Below are positions 1 to 6,458 of a DNA stretch of 11,556 bases, piece after piece. Below the pieces are notes generated by a model, which did not search any database, was not told the DNA's origin, and saw nothing but the letters and a program-made list of their open reading frames with translations. The DNA comes from DASYML01 sp036399835 (lineage in GTDB: Bacteria > Acidobacteriota > Blastocatellia > Pyrinomonadales > Pyrinomonadaceae): positions 1 to 11,556 of the forward strand of contig DASWMI010000158.1 of NCBI GenBank assembly GCA_036399835.1, in the 5' to 3' direction. Both the position numbers and the translations under genes were made by a program. How positions within the stretch are numbered: the first letter of the stretch is position 1; the number at the start of each line of letters is the position of its first letter.

Positions 1-19
1 AAAAAGTATCATCTGGTAG

Positions 20-48
20 TTGACATCTATAATCTATTAGATTATACT
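20..48 (+). promoter_or_regulatory. sigma70-type promoter for the first gene
   Basis: A perfect -35 box TTGACA (20-25) is followed after 17 bases by TATACT (43-48), which matches the -10 consensus at five of six positions. Transcription would begin near base 55, about 20 bases before the start codon at 74. This is the clearest promoter seen in the window and probably drives the first gene and perhaps those after it. Box match and spacing are direct observations; activity is inferred. Confidence 0.8.
29..45. promoter_or_regulatory. 17-bp palindrome overlapping the promoter (candidate operator)
   Basis: ATAATCTA-T-TAGATTAT is a perfect inverted repeat with 8-base arms around one central base. 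It fills most of the spacer between the -35 and -10 boxes and covers the first half of the -10 box. A dimeric repressor bound here would block RNA polymerase. The regulator is unknown; the window itself encodes small DNA-binding candidates (genes at 1159, 3946 and 11170). No other intergenic copy was noticed. Confidence 0.6.
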
Positions 49-73
49 GCGTTTCAGGGTGGAGGAAACGCAG

Positions 74-523
74 ATGCTCAACATCAATTCCGAGATTTTT
101 GACCAGGTAGTCGCGGACGCTCTTCAAGCCGCGCAGGACTCTCCGAGATGGCTCTCCGCAATCGGCAAAGCGGTTCACATGCTGGAAGACAACCCCTTCG
201 TCGAACTCCAGGCGGACGGCTCGCTCCTCGTCATGAGCGATACCAGCTTCAATACCTACGAGGCCAACGGCGCCTGCCAGTGCATCGCCTTCACGCAGTT
301 CCAGGTGCCTTGCAAGCATCGCGCGGCCCACAGGCTCATTCAGCTTTACAACGAGATGGTTTCGGCGCGCGCCGCTCTTTCTACCGCCACAGGCGCGCCC
401 GTAGCTGCTCAGGAAGAGGGCGTGGGGGGCATGCCCTCTTCCTTCGAGCGCAGGCCTTCGGAGATCAGGCGCACGGTCGTCAATGGCCGCGCGGTCGAAA
501 AGGTCCGAGGCATTATGATTTGA
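74..523 (+). CDS. SWIM zinc-finger domain protein (149 aa)
   Basis: The start at ATG 74 is chosen because GGAGG lies at 61-65, eight bases upstream; the in-frame GTG at 59 sits before this site and would have none. The protein shows a SWIM-type zinc motif, Cys68-x-Cys70 followed by Cys80-x-His82, matching CxC-xn-CxH. SWIM domains bind zinc and mediate DNA or protein contacts in varied prokaryotic proteins. The N-terminal 60 residues look like a small alpha/beta lead-in, and the C-terminal third is Ala/Glu/Arg-rich and likely flexible. It is the first gene after the strong promoter with the palindromic site, so it is probably repressed and induced as a unit. The specific role is unknown. Confidence 0.75.
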   Translation: MLNINSEIFDQVVADALQAAQDSPRWLSAIGKAVHMLEDNPFVELQADGSLLVMSDTSFNTYEANGACQCIAFTQFQVPCKHRAAHRLIQLYNEMVSARAALSTATGAPVAAQEEGVGGMPSSFERRPSEIRRTVVNGRAVEKVRGIMI

Positions 524-528
524 AGTAT

Positions 529-578
529 GAGGGGGCGGGGCGGCGTCGTGAGGCGCGCGCCCGCTCCCTTTCAATTTG
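529..578 (+). terminator. possible intrinsic terminator after the SWIM gene
   Basis: Starting six bases after the TGA at 521-523, the G-rich arm 529-539 can pair with 560-570 (CCCGCTCCC core, two G-U wobbles), leaving a 20-base loop. It is followed by TTTCAATTT, a weak U-rich tract. Position and strength suit a terminator, but the interrupted tract makes the call tentative. The rest of the gap to 690 shows no convincing promoter. Confidence 0.4.
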
Positions 579-690
579 CGTGAGGCAGATTTCATGGCCG
601 CGAACTGTAAGGGGAGGGGAGCAGTCGCTAACAGTTGCGAGCCATCAATTTTTACAACAGGAACACGGGCAGGAGTCAGAAAGCCATGAG

Positions 691-1143
691 ATGCAACCCT
701 ACGAAGCCAACCTCATCGCCATCGGCGGCTTCGCCAAAGCTATCCGCCTCGCGCTCCTCAAGCTCGGGATGCGGCGCTGCTCGCTACAACTCATCCATCG
801 GCAGGCAGAGGCCCCGATTCCTGCTGTGCGCCTCAGTTGGTACTGCGCGTTTTGGAGATGGTTCCTTGCGCTTTGGATGGCTCATCGCCAGGGCGCGGAG
901 TTTCTTTTCGAGGATTTCTGCGCGCGCGTCCAGGCGCTGCGCGACATGGACGATCTTCAGTCGGCGAGCGCTGCCGAGTTGCTTGCGGAGGCCGACGGCG
1001 AGCACGGCGACATCGTGCGCGCCGCCTTTCTCAACGAGGAGACGGACAAGCTGATGCGCGAGATCGCCGAAGACATCGTGGTCAAGAGAAAGCTTCTGGC
1101 CTTCTATGCTGCCCGGCAGATGAGCGCACGCCGGGCAGCCTGA
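691..1143 (+). CDS. hypothetical protein (150 aa)
   Basis: No family is recognised. ATG 691 is chosen as the first in-frame start after the upstream gene; the frame stays open upstream to 148, but that part overlaps the SWIM gene and has no start codon near the reading start. AGGAG at 671-675 is 15 bases upstream, longer than usual, so initiation may be weak. Codons at the beginning and end have the strong C/G third-position bias of neighbouring genes; the middle (about residues 40-65) is weaker and unusually Trp-rich (SWYCAFWRWFLALWMA). The C-terminal half, rich in Glu, Asp, Ala and Leu, is likely helical. A local frame error in the middle cannot be excluded. Confidence 0.55.
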   Translation: MQPYEANLIAIGGFAKAIRLALLKLGMRRCSLQLIHRQAEAPIPAVRLSWYCAFWRWFLALWMAHRQGAEFLFEDFCARVQALRDMDDLQSASAAELLAEADGEHGDIVRAAFLNEETDKLMREIAEDIVVKRKLLAFYAARQMSARRAA

Positions 1144-1158
1144 AACGGAGTGAGAGGG

Positions 1159-1500
1159 ATGAGCGACACGCTGTTAGCCATTAAGGACAGGTTCTTCGAG
1201 TTGGAGCAGGATTTGAGCCGTGTCTGCTCGGCGATGCGCTTCGAGCTTGACAGGGCCGAGGAAGAGAACCGGCGGCTCAGGCACGAAGCGGAGAGCTTTA
1301 ACCTGGAGATTTTCACCGAAGCGGAAGCGGCTGCTCGCTTCCAGGTCGCAAAAGAGACCCTCGCCGAGTGGCGCAAGAAATGGAATCTGCCGCACATCCG
1401 CGAGGGCGCGGTCGTGCGCTACACGAATTCGCACCTTGTACGCATCGCTCAAATATTGGAGAGGCCGCAGCTCCAAGAGGCCCAGCGCAAACGCGCCTAA
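1159..1500 (+). CDS. coiled-coil plus helix-turn-helix (excisionase/MerR-like) protein (113 aa)
   Basis: ATG 1159 has GGAG eight bases upstream (1147-1150); the GTG at 1150 overlaps that site and is less likely. Residues 6-48 form a heptad-rich, highly charged helix likely to be a coiled coil that dimerises the protein. Residues 51-100 resemble the winged helix of excisionase/MerR-like helix-turn-helix domains: FTEAEAAARFQVAKETLAEW gives the turn, followed by a wing with RYTNSHLVRI. Such proteins act as small DNA-binding regulators or recombination directionality factors. No integrase gene is present in the window, so a regulatory role is at least as likely. The domain order, with the coiled coil first, is less usual than a bare excisionase. 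Confidence 0.65.
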   Translation: MSDTLLAIKDRFFELEQDLSRVCSAMRFELDRAEEENRRLRHEAESFNLEIFTEAEAAARFQVAKETLAEWRKKWNLPHIREGAVVRYTNSHLVRIAQILERPQLQEAQRKRA

Positions 1501-1508
1501 AAAATTCA

Positions 1509-1544
1509 AGGCCACCCGCCTCTCGCTAAAGATCAGGGTGGCCT
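1509..1544 (+). terminator. 9-bp hairpin between two small genes
   Basis: AGGCCACCC (1509-1517) and GGGTGGCCT (1536-1544) are perfect inverse complements separated by 18 bases. The stem sits just after the TAA of the helix-turn-helix gene. It is preceded by an A-rich stretch (1499-1508) but not followed by a run of T, so it resembles a terminator for the minus strand, a weak plus-strand terminator, or an mRNA-stability or leader hairpin before the next gene. Pairing is certain; function is inferred. Confidence 0.45.
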
Positions 1545-1568
1545 ATTCCAGAAGAAAGGGACTTTGTC

Positions 1569-1814
1569 ATGCCCGAAACAGATAATACCACAATTCCCGA
1601 TGAGGGCGTAAAACCTTCATCTGCTCCAGCCTTCCACACTCATTACTGCGCCTCCTGCAAGCAAACCTGGGAGCACGTCAATAGTTCCTTGTGCAAACGC
1701 CGGGGCCGGATGATGTGCGACCCCTGCTGGGATGACGCCATCGGCTCAAGCAATGTCGGCAGGCCATCCTCCAAAACTTCGCGTGCCTTGCAGCAGAAGG
1801 AGGCCGCCAGATGA
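1569..1814 (+). CDS. small zinc-ribbon-like protein (81 aa)
   Basis: Four cysteines in two CxxC pairs (Cys27/Cys30 and Cys50/Cys53), with a further Cys42 between, suggest a zinc ribbon; the context reads CASCKQTW and MCDPCW. The N-terminal 22 residues and C-terminal 25 residues look disordered. ATG 1569 follows AAAGGG at 1555-1560. The stop overlaps the next start as ATGA at 1811-1814, so the two genes are translationally coupled. Small zinc ribbons next to phage recombination genes are common; the exact partner or nucleic acid target cannot be told. Confidence 0.65.
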   Translation: MPETDNTTIPDEGVKPSSAPAFHTHYCASCKQTWEHVNSSLCKRRGRMMCDPCWDDAIGSSNVGRPSSKTSRALQQKEAAR

Positions 1815-2263
1815 GGACTCTCTTTGCCATCAGCGACGATCTTCTCGCGCTCGACGCGCTACTTGAGGAGATGGGCGGCGATGTCTCCGAATTCGAGGTG
1901 GACCAGGCCATTGACAGGTTCCTGAGCGACATCACGACCGAGCGCGACCAGAAGCTCGACAATTACGCCGCCTATATCCGCGAGTTGGAAGCGCGCGCCG
2001 CCGCGCGTAAAGAGGAAGCGCATCGCTTAGCCGAGCGCATGCGCATAGATACAAACCGCGCGCAGGCCCTCAAGAATCGCCTCCAGTATTTCTTCCAGCT
2101 CCACCAGTTGAAAACGGTCGAGACGCGGCGCTTCAAGCTCACGCTCTGCCAGAACGGCGGAAAGCTCCCGCTGAATTTGGCCGTGCAGCCAGAAGCCTTG
2201 CCGGAGGAGTTTCAGACCGTAATTGTCCAGGCAAATAAAGGATTTGATTCGCCAGCGGCTTGA
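1811..2263 (+). CDS. Gp157-like phage protein, C-terminus frameshifted (150-aa open frame)
   Basis: The protein resembles the siphophage Gp157 family (Sipho_Gp157), found beside annealing and single-strand-binding genes in phages and linked in Streptococcus to phage resistance. Visible features are the N-terminal LFAISDDLLALDALLEE, a long charged coiled-coil helix (about residues 30-100) and a C-terminal beta region with LPEEF. AAGGAGG at 1797-1803 lies seven bases before ATG 1811. After Lys143 the frame adds only seven residues (GFDSPAA) and stops, whereas the +1 frame from 2238 continues with a typical family ending. The open frame as read therefore lacks the conserved tail. The next gene's ribosome site sits at the end of the restored frame, not at 2263. 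Confidence 0.75.
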   Translation: MRTLFAISDDLLALDALLEEMGGDVSEFEVDQAIDRFLSDITTERDQKLDNYAAYIRELEARAAARKEEAHRLAERMRIDTNRAQALKNRLQYFFQLHQLKTVETRRFKLTLCQNGGKLPLNLAVQPEALPEEFQTVIVQANKGFDSPAA

Positions 2264-2327
2264 GGCCGGTGAAGAGTTATCGTTCGCCAGCCTTGGCGAG
2301 CGCGGGCATTCGATCAGGATTAAGTAG
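2238..2327 (+). pseudogene. out-of-frame C-terminal segment of the Gp157-like gene
   Basis: Reading from 2238 (AAG), the +1 frame encodes DLIRQRLEAGEEL, then FASLGERG, then HSIRIK and stops at TAG 2325-2327. This fits the family C-terminus, where a Lys-to-Ile-to-Leu helix leads into a Gly-Glu-Glu turn and a final basic strand ending in RIK. Joining it to residues 1-143 gives a 171-aa protein of normal family layout. One extra A in AATAAAGG (2234-2241) explains the break. It may be a true mutation, an assembly error in a short A run, or less likely programmed +1 frameshifting, since no stimulating element is close by. Confidence 0.7.
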
Positions 2328-2337
2328 GAGAAGACTG

Positions 2338-2604
2338 GTGGCTGCACAACACAAAATCAAAACGAGAGCCGAGCTTTTAGCCCTCCTCTCAATCCTGCGT
2401 GAGCGCTCACGCAGAAACTTCTCCATGCGGTACTTCGAGCCGCGTGTGAACGAACTAGACCGCGAGCAGGCGGACCGCGCCACGATCTGCGAGCGCACAG
2501 ATTACGCGCTCCTCAACAGAGTGTTGGAGGCCAGAAAGCAATATGCCCAGGAAAGCGATCAGCAAGAGGGAAGTGCGAATCTGGACCAACTTTCAATCAC
2601 CTAA
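2338..2604 (+). CDS. hypothetical protein (88 aa, GTG start)
   Basis: The open frame extends back to 2260, but the supported start is GTG 2338, seven bases after AGGAG at 2326-2330, which overlaps the TAG of the restored Gp157 frame. The protein is mostly helical and charged, with a leucine-rich first helix (AELLALLSILRER) and an acidic middle. It ends 25 bases before the next gene's start. No family is recognised. Its position between Gp157 and the annealing-like protein suggests an accessory part of a phage-type recombination module, but that is inference from context only. Confidence 0.55.
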   Translation: MAAQHKIKTRAELLALLSILRERSRRNFSMRYFEPRVNELDREQADRATICERTDYALLNRVLEARKQYAQESDQQEGSANLDQLSIT

Positions 2605-2629
2605 TTTTAGTCGGAGAAAGGATGCAGCC

Positions 2630-3649
2630 ATGTCACAAGCTTTAGTTCGCAAGCAAGAGCCACAGGAGGACGCGCCGTCGGCGCTCACCTCCGTTGACCG
2701 CTCGCAGTTTATGCCCGCCATGTCGGTCGAGCTGGCGCTTGAGCGTTACAACGCAATCACGGAGTTCGTCGGCAGGATTCTCAGAAGGGACGTAGACTAT
2801 GGAGTGATTCCGGGCACGGAGAAGTTCACGCTGCTCAAACCGGGCGCGGAGAAGCTAACCACTTTCTTCGGCCTCTCGACGCGCTTCGAGCTGGTCGAGC
2901 GCATTGAAGACTGGTCCGGCGAGGAGCACGGCGGCGAGCCTTTCTTCTACTACCTCTATCGCTGCCAGCTCTGGCGCGGCGACGTGCTCGTCGCCGAATC
3001 CGACGGCTCCTGCAACTCCCGCGAGACCAAGTATCGCTGGCGCGAATCACAGCGCCTCTGCCCGGATTGCAAACAGGCCGCCATCATCAAGGGCAAAGAA
3101 GAATATGGCGGAGGATATGTGTGTTTTCGTAAGAAGGGCGGTTGCGGCGCTAAATTCGCCGTCGGCGACGCACGCATTGAAAGCCAGCAGGTCGGACGCA
3201 TCGCTAATCCCGATGTCGCCGATCTTGTGAATACTCTTCAGAAGATGGGCCAGAAGCGCGCGCTCGTGGGCACGACCCTGCTGGCCGTCAACGCTTCTGA
3301 ATTCTTCACGCAGGACGCGGAGGATCACGTCATAGACATGGAAGCGGTTCCTGCCTCTTCCCCGCGCCCGGTCAATTCGCCAACCAGCAGTAATCCCGCC
3401 TCTCACAAGACGGTCGCCAGCACGCCGGTCTCGGAGCTGCACAGACGCATCCACGAGTGGAGACAGAAGATAGCTAACGAAGAGATTGAAGGCTGGACCG
3501 TGCTCAACGAAATGCTGGGAGGATACGGCTGCGAATCAGTTGAAGAACTCAATTATGACCAGGCGATGGCCTACGGCACGGCTCTCAAGAGTCTGTACAA
3601 CCAGGCGAAGAAGACAGCCTCCGGTGATTCTGATGGACCGCTGTTCTAG
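2630..3649 (+). CDS. putative phage-type single-strand-annealing-like protein with internal zinc ribbon (339 aa)
   Basis: ATG 2630 is chosen because AAGGA (2618-2622) lies seven bases upstream; the longer frame from 2543 overlaps the previous gene. Conserved-looking blocks are VDYGVIPGTEKFTLLKPGAEKL (in two parts from residue 55), a Ser-Cys-Asn-Ser-Arg-Glu-Thr-Lys-Tyr stretch near 128, NTLQKMGQKRALV (from 201) and FTQD (226-229). The Lys-Met-x-x-Lys-Arg-Ala helix recalls the end of ERF/Rad52-type annealing domains, and Gp157 next door fits a recombination module. A zinc ribbon, Cys144/Cys147 and Cys165/Cys172, is inserted in the middle. Residues 240-285 are a Pro/Ser linker, followed by a small helical C-terminal domain (286-339). 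The family is not firmly identified; annealing activity is inferred. Confidence 0.5.
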   Translation: MSQALVRKQEPQEDAPSALTSVDRSQFMPAMSVELALERYNAITEFVGRILRRDVDYGVIPGTEKFTLLKPGAEKLTTFFGLSTRFELVERIEDWSGEEHGGEPFFYYLYRCQLWRGDVLVAESDGSCNSRETKYRWRESQRLCPDCKQAAIIKGKEEYGGGYVCFRKKGGCGAKFAVGDARIESQQVGRIANPDVADLVNTLQKMGQKRALVGTTLLAVNASEFFTQDAEDHVIDMEAVPASSPRPVNSPTSSNPASHKTVASTPVSELHRRIHEWRQKIANEEIEGWTVLNEMLGGYGCESVEELNYDQAMAYGTALKSLYNQAKKTASGDSDGPLF

Positions 3650-3670
3650 GCAGCTTAGAGGGCATGCCAC

Positions 3671-3946
3671 ATGGCTACAGCCAAACTCGACCCGGAGGCC
3701 CAGCGCGCGCAGCGCGTAGAGGACATTAAAGCCCTCTGCCGTGCTCTTAACGAGGCGGGCGCAGTCCCGCACTGGAGTCCCGGCCATCTACACGGCTACA
3801 TCAATGCCAAGTTCGATGTTCTTTACGGCCTCGACAGCATGGCCTTCGCAAGCTTTGACGAGCTGGAGCGGGACCTCGCTTCTCGCCTCGAAGCTTTAAC
3901 CGGAAAACCGGCTGGCAGGACTTGCAGCCACATAAGGAGAACTTGA
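3671..3946 (+). CDS. hypothetical protein upstream of ParB (91 aa)
   Basis: GAGGG at 3657-3661 lies nine bases before ATG 3671. The stop overlaps the supported start of the ParB-like gene (TGATG at 3944-3948), so the two are probably translated together. The first 30 residues are a charged helix, followed by a Gly/His/Trp-containing turn (PHWSPGHLHGYINAKF) and a second acidic helix. No known domain is recognised. Tight coupling to ParB suggests a role in the same process, but no function can be assigned from sequence. Confidence 0.6.
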   Translation: MATAKLDPEAQRAQRVEDIKALCRALNEAGAVPHWSPGHLHGYINAKFDVLYGLDSMAFASFDELERDLASRLEALTGKPAGRTCSHIRRT

Positions 3947-6012
3947 TGAGCAGAACGGCACGGGTAGCACACGAGCGCGCAGCAGAAGGCAATGCGCGGC
4001 GGAATCTCAGCCAGGACGAGCAAAGGGCTGTAGAGGCCCTTGAAGCGCAAGGCTGGGCTTTGAGCTTCGAGACGAAGAGCTTTAGGGCGACGCACGCCGG
4101 GCTGGGGCTGGACACCTTTCCGTTTCCGACTATAGGCGAGGTGATTGAGACCGCGAATCGGCTGTCGCAGGACAGCGCAGGCGAAGAGGCAATACCGGCT
4201 CCCGAACCTGCCAATGAAGCTAAAGAGCATCTGCGACTGGCGCATGAAGTTGATCTGCGCGATGCCTTAGTCAAATGGCTGGAGGGACGCGGGAAGACGG
4301 TCCGGTGCGATGTAGACACGCCGGAGGGCGTGGCCGATGTCTATGCCGGAGATGAAGTCTATGAGCTTCGGCACGCGCCAACTCTCGACGATTTTATTAG
4401 CGCCGTGCACGTCGTGCGTGATTATCGCGACCAACTCAACAGGGCGGGCAGCGCGAACGTCCTCGCCTGCTGCATCAGTGGACAACAGGGCGAAGAGATG
4501 CTGGCCCAGGCCAAAGCGAAAGAGGGAATATGCGCAATCAACTGGGAGTTCAACGAGGGGCTTTCAGAACTTCTCGACCGCCGTGCCTTCCTGATTGAAG
4601 ACCTCAGAGTGCGTAAGGCCGCGCCCGGAGAGATCATCTCAGAGCTTGAAGCGGCTAACACACTGCCTGCATTCCAAAGGCTCGTCTCCGATTACGAACT
4701 TCAGGCCATCATAGATGACCTTGCCGACTCGCGTTTCACGAACGAGGAAGAGACCCGAATCAAGCTCGCGCTGGATGCGTGCGCGGAGAGGCTCGGCGCA
4801 ACAAAGAGCGCCGATGCTGAAATGAATCCGGCCTCAGATGAAACGGATTCGCTCTTCGGCCTCAGACATTTCGCGCATGATGAACTCGACCTGCTCATCA
4901 CGGATGGCGTCACGCAGATCAGAGAAGGCCTCGACGATGACGTAGTCGAAGAGTACACCGCGAAGATGAAGGCCGGAGTCCTGTTCAAAGCGGGCCGCGC
5001 GTTCTTCGATGGTGAAAACTATTACGTCTCGGACGGCTTTCATCGTAAAGCCTCAGCGCTCAAAGCCGGCGTCGGCCTGGACATGGACGTGCGCAAAGGT
5101 ACGCTGCGAGACGCCATCCTGGATGCCGTCGGCGCGAACGCCGATCATGGCCTGCGCCGAAGCAACGCGACGAAGCGCCGCGCGGTCGAGACTCTTCTGC
5201 GCGATGAGGAGTGGTCTCAGTGGAGCAACCGCGAGATCGCGCGCCGCGCGGGCGTCTCCCATGAATTCGTCGCGACCGTGCGCGAAGAGCTATCTGGCAG
5301 TCGTAGCCAGATGGAAGTCACGGCGCAACGCGGCGAGACGACCTACACGGTCAAGACCGAAAATATCGGCAGCTCCCCGAAGTCAGCACCGGCGGAAGCC
5401 CCTTCAGAGCAAGCGGGCGAACACATTGAATCAAACACCTCTGCTACATCAGACACTTCCACAGAATCCACTTCCACACAAAGCCTATCAACAAACAGCC
5501 AACAGGAGGTCAACCCTCCCGAAGCTTCCGCCGGAGCTGAAACTACTACGAGCCTCACGCAACGCGACGAACGCCAGCCTGCTGCCCCGACAGTTGAAAG
5601 GCCGGGCAAAGGCACCGCCGCAACACCATCCGAAAGCCCCACACCATCGTCCTACGGGTCCGCAGCCTGGAAGAAGGCGACGATAAACCTGCATCTGCAA
5701 CTCCAGCCCGATGACGGCCACGAGCTTGGTCGCAAGGTGCTCATCACGGGCGTGCAGGAAGGGGCCGTCGGAACTACGGTGATGAAACTCGTGCGCGCCT
5801 CGGAGATTGGCCTTCATGACGGCCCGGCAGGAATGGTCCTCCGGCAGGTCGCGGAGAAGATGACCGAGCGCGCTTCGTCGAAGCCTCCAACCAAATCATC
5901 TGCCGCCAAGAAGAAATCTGCCGCCAAAAAGGCAGCGCCCGCGAAGAAGGCGTCTGCCGGGAAGAAACCTGCCGCCGCTTCCAAATCGAGTAGTAAAGCC
6001 AAAACCGCCTAA
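3946..6012 (+). CDS. multidomain ParB-like protein of a PRTRC cassette (688 aa)
   Basis: ATG 3946 has AAGGAG six bases upstream (3934-3939); the ATG at 3922 lies before this site. Residues about 98-190 look like a PD-(D/E)XK nuclease fold with Asp131 and Glu140-x-Arg142, so the usual catalytic Lys is Arg. Residues about 318-455 form a ParB/Srx-type domain: QIREGL (324-329), SDGFHRKA (362-369, matching the ParB basic motif), and a helix-turn-helix at 426-448 (WSNREIARRAGVSHEFVATV). Then come a Ser/Thr/Pro-rich linker (about 465-568), a small beta-rich domain (570-640), and a Lys/Ala-rich histone-H1-like tail (about 644-688). ParB proteins bind DNA and aid partition or regulate genes; with the cassette downstream this fits PRTRC ParB. 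The small C-terminal domain may stand in for PRTRC-E. Confidence 0.8.
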   Translation: MSRTARVAHERAAEGNARRNLSQDEQRAVEALEAQGWALSFETKSFRATHAGLGLDTFPFPTIGEVIETANRLSQDSAGEEAIPAPEPANEAKEHLRLAHEVDLRDALVKWLEGRGKTVRCDVDTPEGVADVYAGDEVYELRHAPTLDDFISAVHVVRDYRDQLNRAGSANVLACCISGQQGEEMLAQAKAKEGICAINWEFNEGLSELLDRRAFLIEDLRVRKAAPGEIISELEAANTLPAFQRLVSDYELQAIIDDLADSRFTNEEETRIKLALDACAERLGATKSADAEMNPASDETDSLFGLRHFAHDELDLLITDGVTQIREGLDDDVVEEYTAKMKAGVLFKAGRAFFDGENYYVSDGFHRKASALKAGVGLDMDVRKGTLRDAILDAVGANADHGLRRSNATKRRAVETLLRDEEWSQWSNREIARRAGVSHEFVATVREELSGSRSQMEVTAQRGETTYTVKTENIGSSPKSAPAEAPSEQAGEHIESNTSATSDTSTESTSTQSLSTNSQQEVNPPEASAGAETTTSLTQRDERQPAAPTVERPGKGTAATPSESPTPSSYGSAAWKKATINLHLQLQPDDGHELGRKVLITGVQEGAVGTTVMKLVRASEIGLHDGPAGMVLRQVAEKMTERASSKPPTKSSAAKKKSAAKKAAPAKKASAGKKPAAASKSSSKAKTA

Positions 6013-6024
6013 AGGAGTAACTCT

Positions 6025-6456
6025 ATGAAAGTGATTCTCGTTTCGGAGGGCAACACCTGCCTGGAAATCGAAGACGACATCGCGGGCGACGACGCCATGC
6101 TCAGGAAGGCGCTCTCGACCGCCGTGCCTTACGCCTCGAATGCCGAGATCAAGCGCGAGGGCGGCGAGGTCAGGGTGATTAAGAAGGCCGCGCCCAAAGG
6201 CCACGCGAGCGAAGCAGTCGCCATGCTGGCACGCGCGCCCGAACACGTTAACCCCGCGATCATGATGCACAGGCGACTGCACGAGATGGAGGACGAGGCG
6301 GGGCATCTCTCGTCGAGAAAGCTGGCGGGCATGCGCAAGGAGATGGAGCTTGCCTGCGAACAGGGGCGCATCGAATTGTGCGAAGTCGTTGACGCCCTCG
6401 AAGCCTTACAGGAATCGGCTGCCGAACCCGGACTGATCCTGCCCGTAGGATTCTGA
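6025..6456 (+). CDS. ubiquitin-like PRTRC protein C with a C-terminal extension (143 aa)
   Basis: AAGGAG at 6012-6017 lies seven bases before ATG 6025. Residues 1-59 fit PRTRC protein C, a short ubiquitin-like (beta-grasp) protein: strands at MKVILVSEG and CLEIED, a helix around 22-36, and a last strand EVRVIKKAAPKG ending at Gly59. Known members usually stop at about this point, near a terminal Gly. Here a further 84 residues follow, forming a mostly helical domain with alternating charged and hydrophobic residues (HRRLHEMEDEAGHL; RKLAGMRKEMELACEQG). The gene precedes F, B, JAB and ThiF in cassette order. Family membership rests on position and short similarity, so it is good but not certain. 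It could be a precursor needing cleavage after Gly59, or a fusion. Confidence 0.65.
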   Translation: MKVILVSEGNTCLEIEDDIAGDDAMLRKALSTAVPYASNAEIKREGGEVRVIKKAAPKGHASEAVAMLARAPEHVNPAIMMHRRLHEMEDEAGHLSSRKLAGMRKEMELACEQGRIELCEVVDALEALQESAAEPGLILPVGF

Positions 6457-6458
6457 CT

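Noticed and set aside
603..636. AACTGT and ACAGTT inverted repeat in the 524-690 gap
   Set aside because: Only six matching bases per arm with a 22-base spacer and no promoter beside it; likely chance.
148..690. Long upstream extension of the frame that contains the 150-aa gene
   Set aside because: It overlaps the SWIM gene in another frame, has Arg/Gly/His-rich shadow composition and no supported ribosome site; the gene is taken from ATG 691.
635..1054. Second open frame across the 150-aa gene, with an ATG at 686 better spaced from AGGAG
   Set aside because: Its translation is Ser/Arg/Pro-rich, typical of a shadow frame, and its codon third positions lack the bias seen in the neighbouring genes.
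5880..6010. Short repeated GCC/AAG codons at the ParB C-terminus as a DNA repeat array
   Set aside because: The pattern is explained by a Lys/Ala-rich protein tail; there is no regular unit length or spacer.
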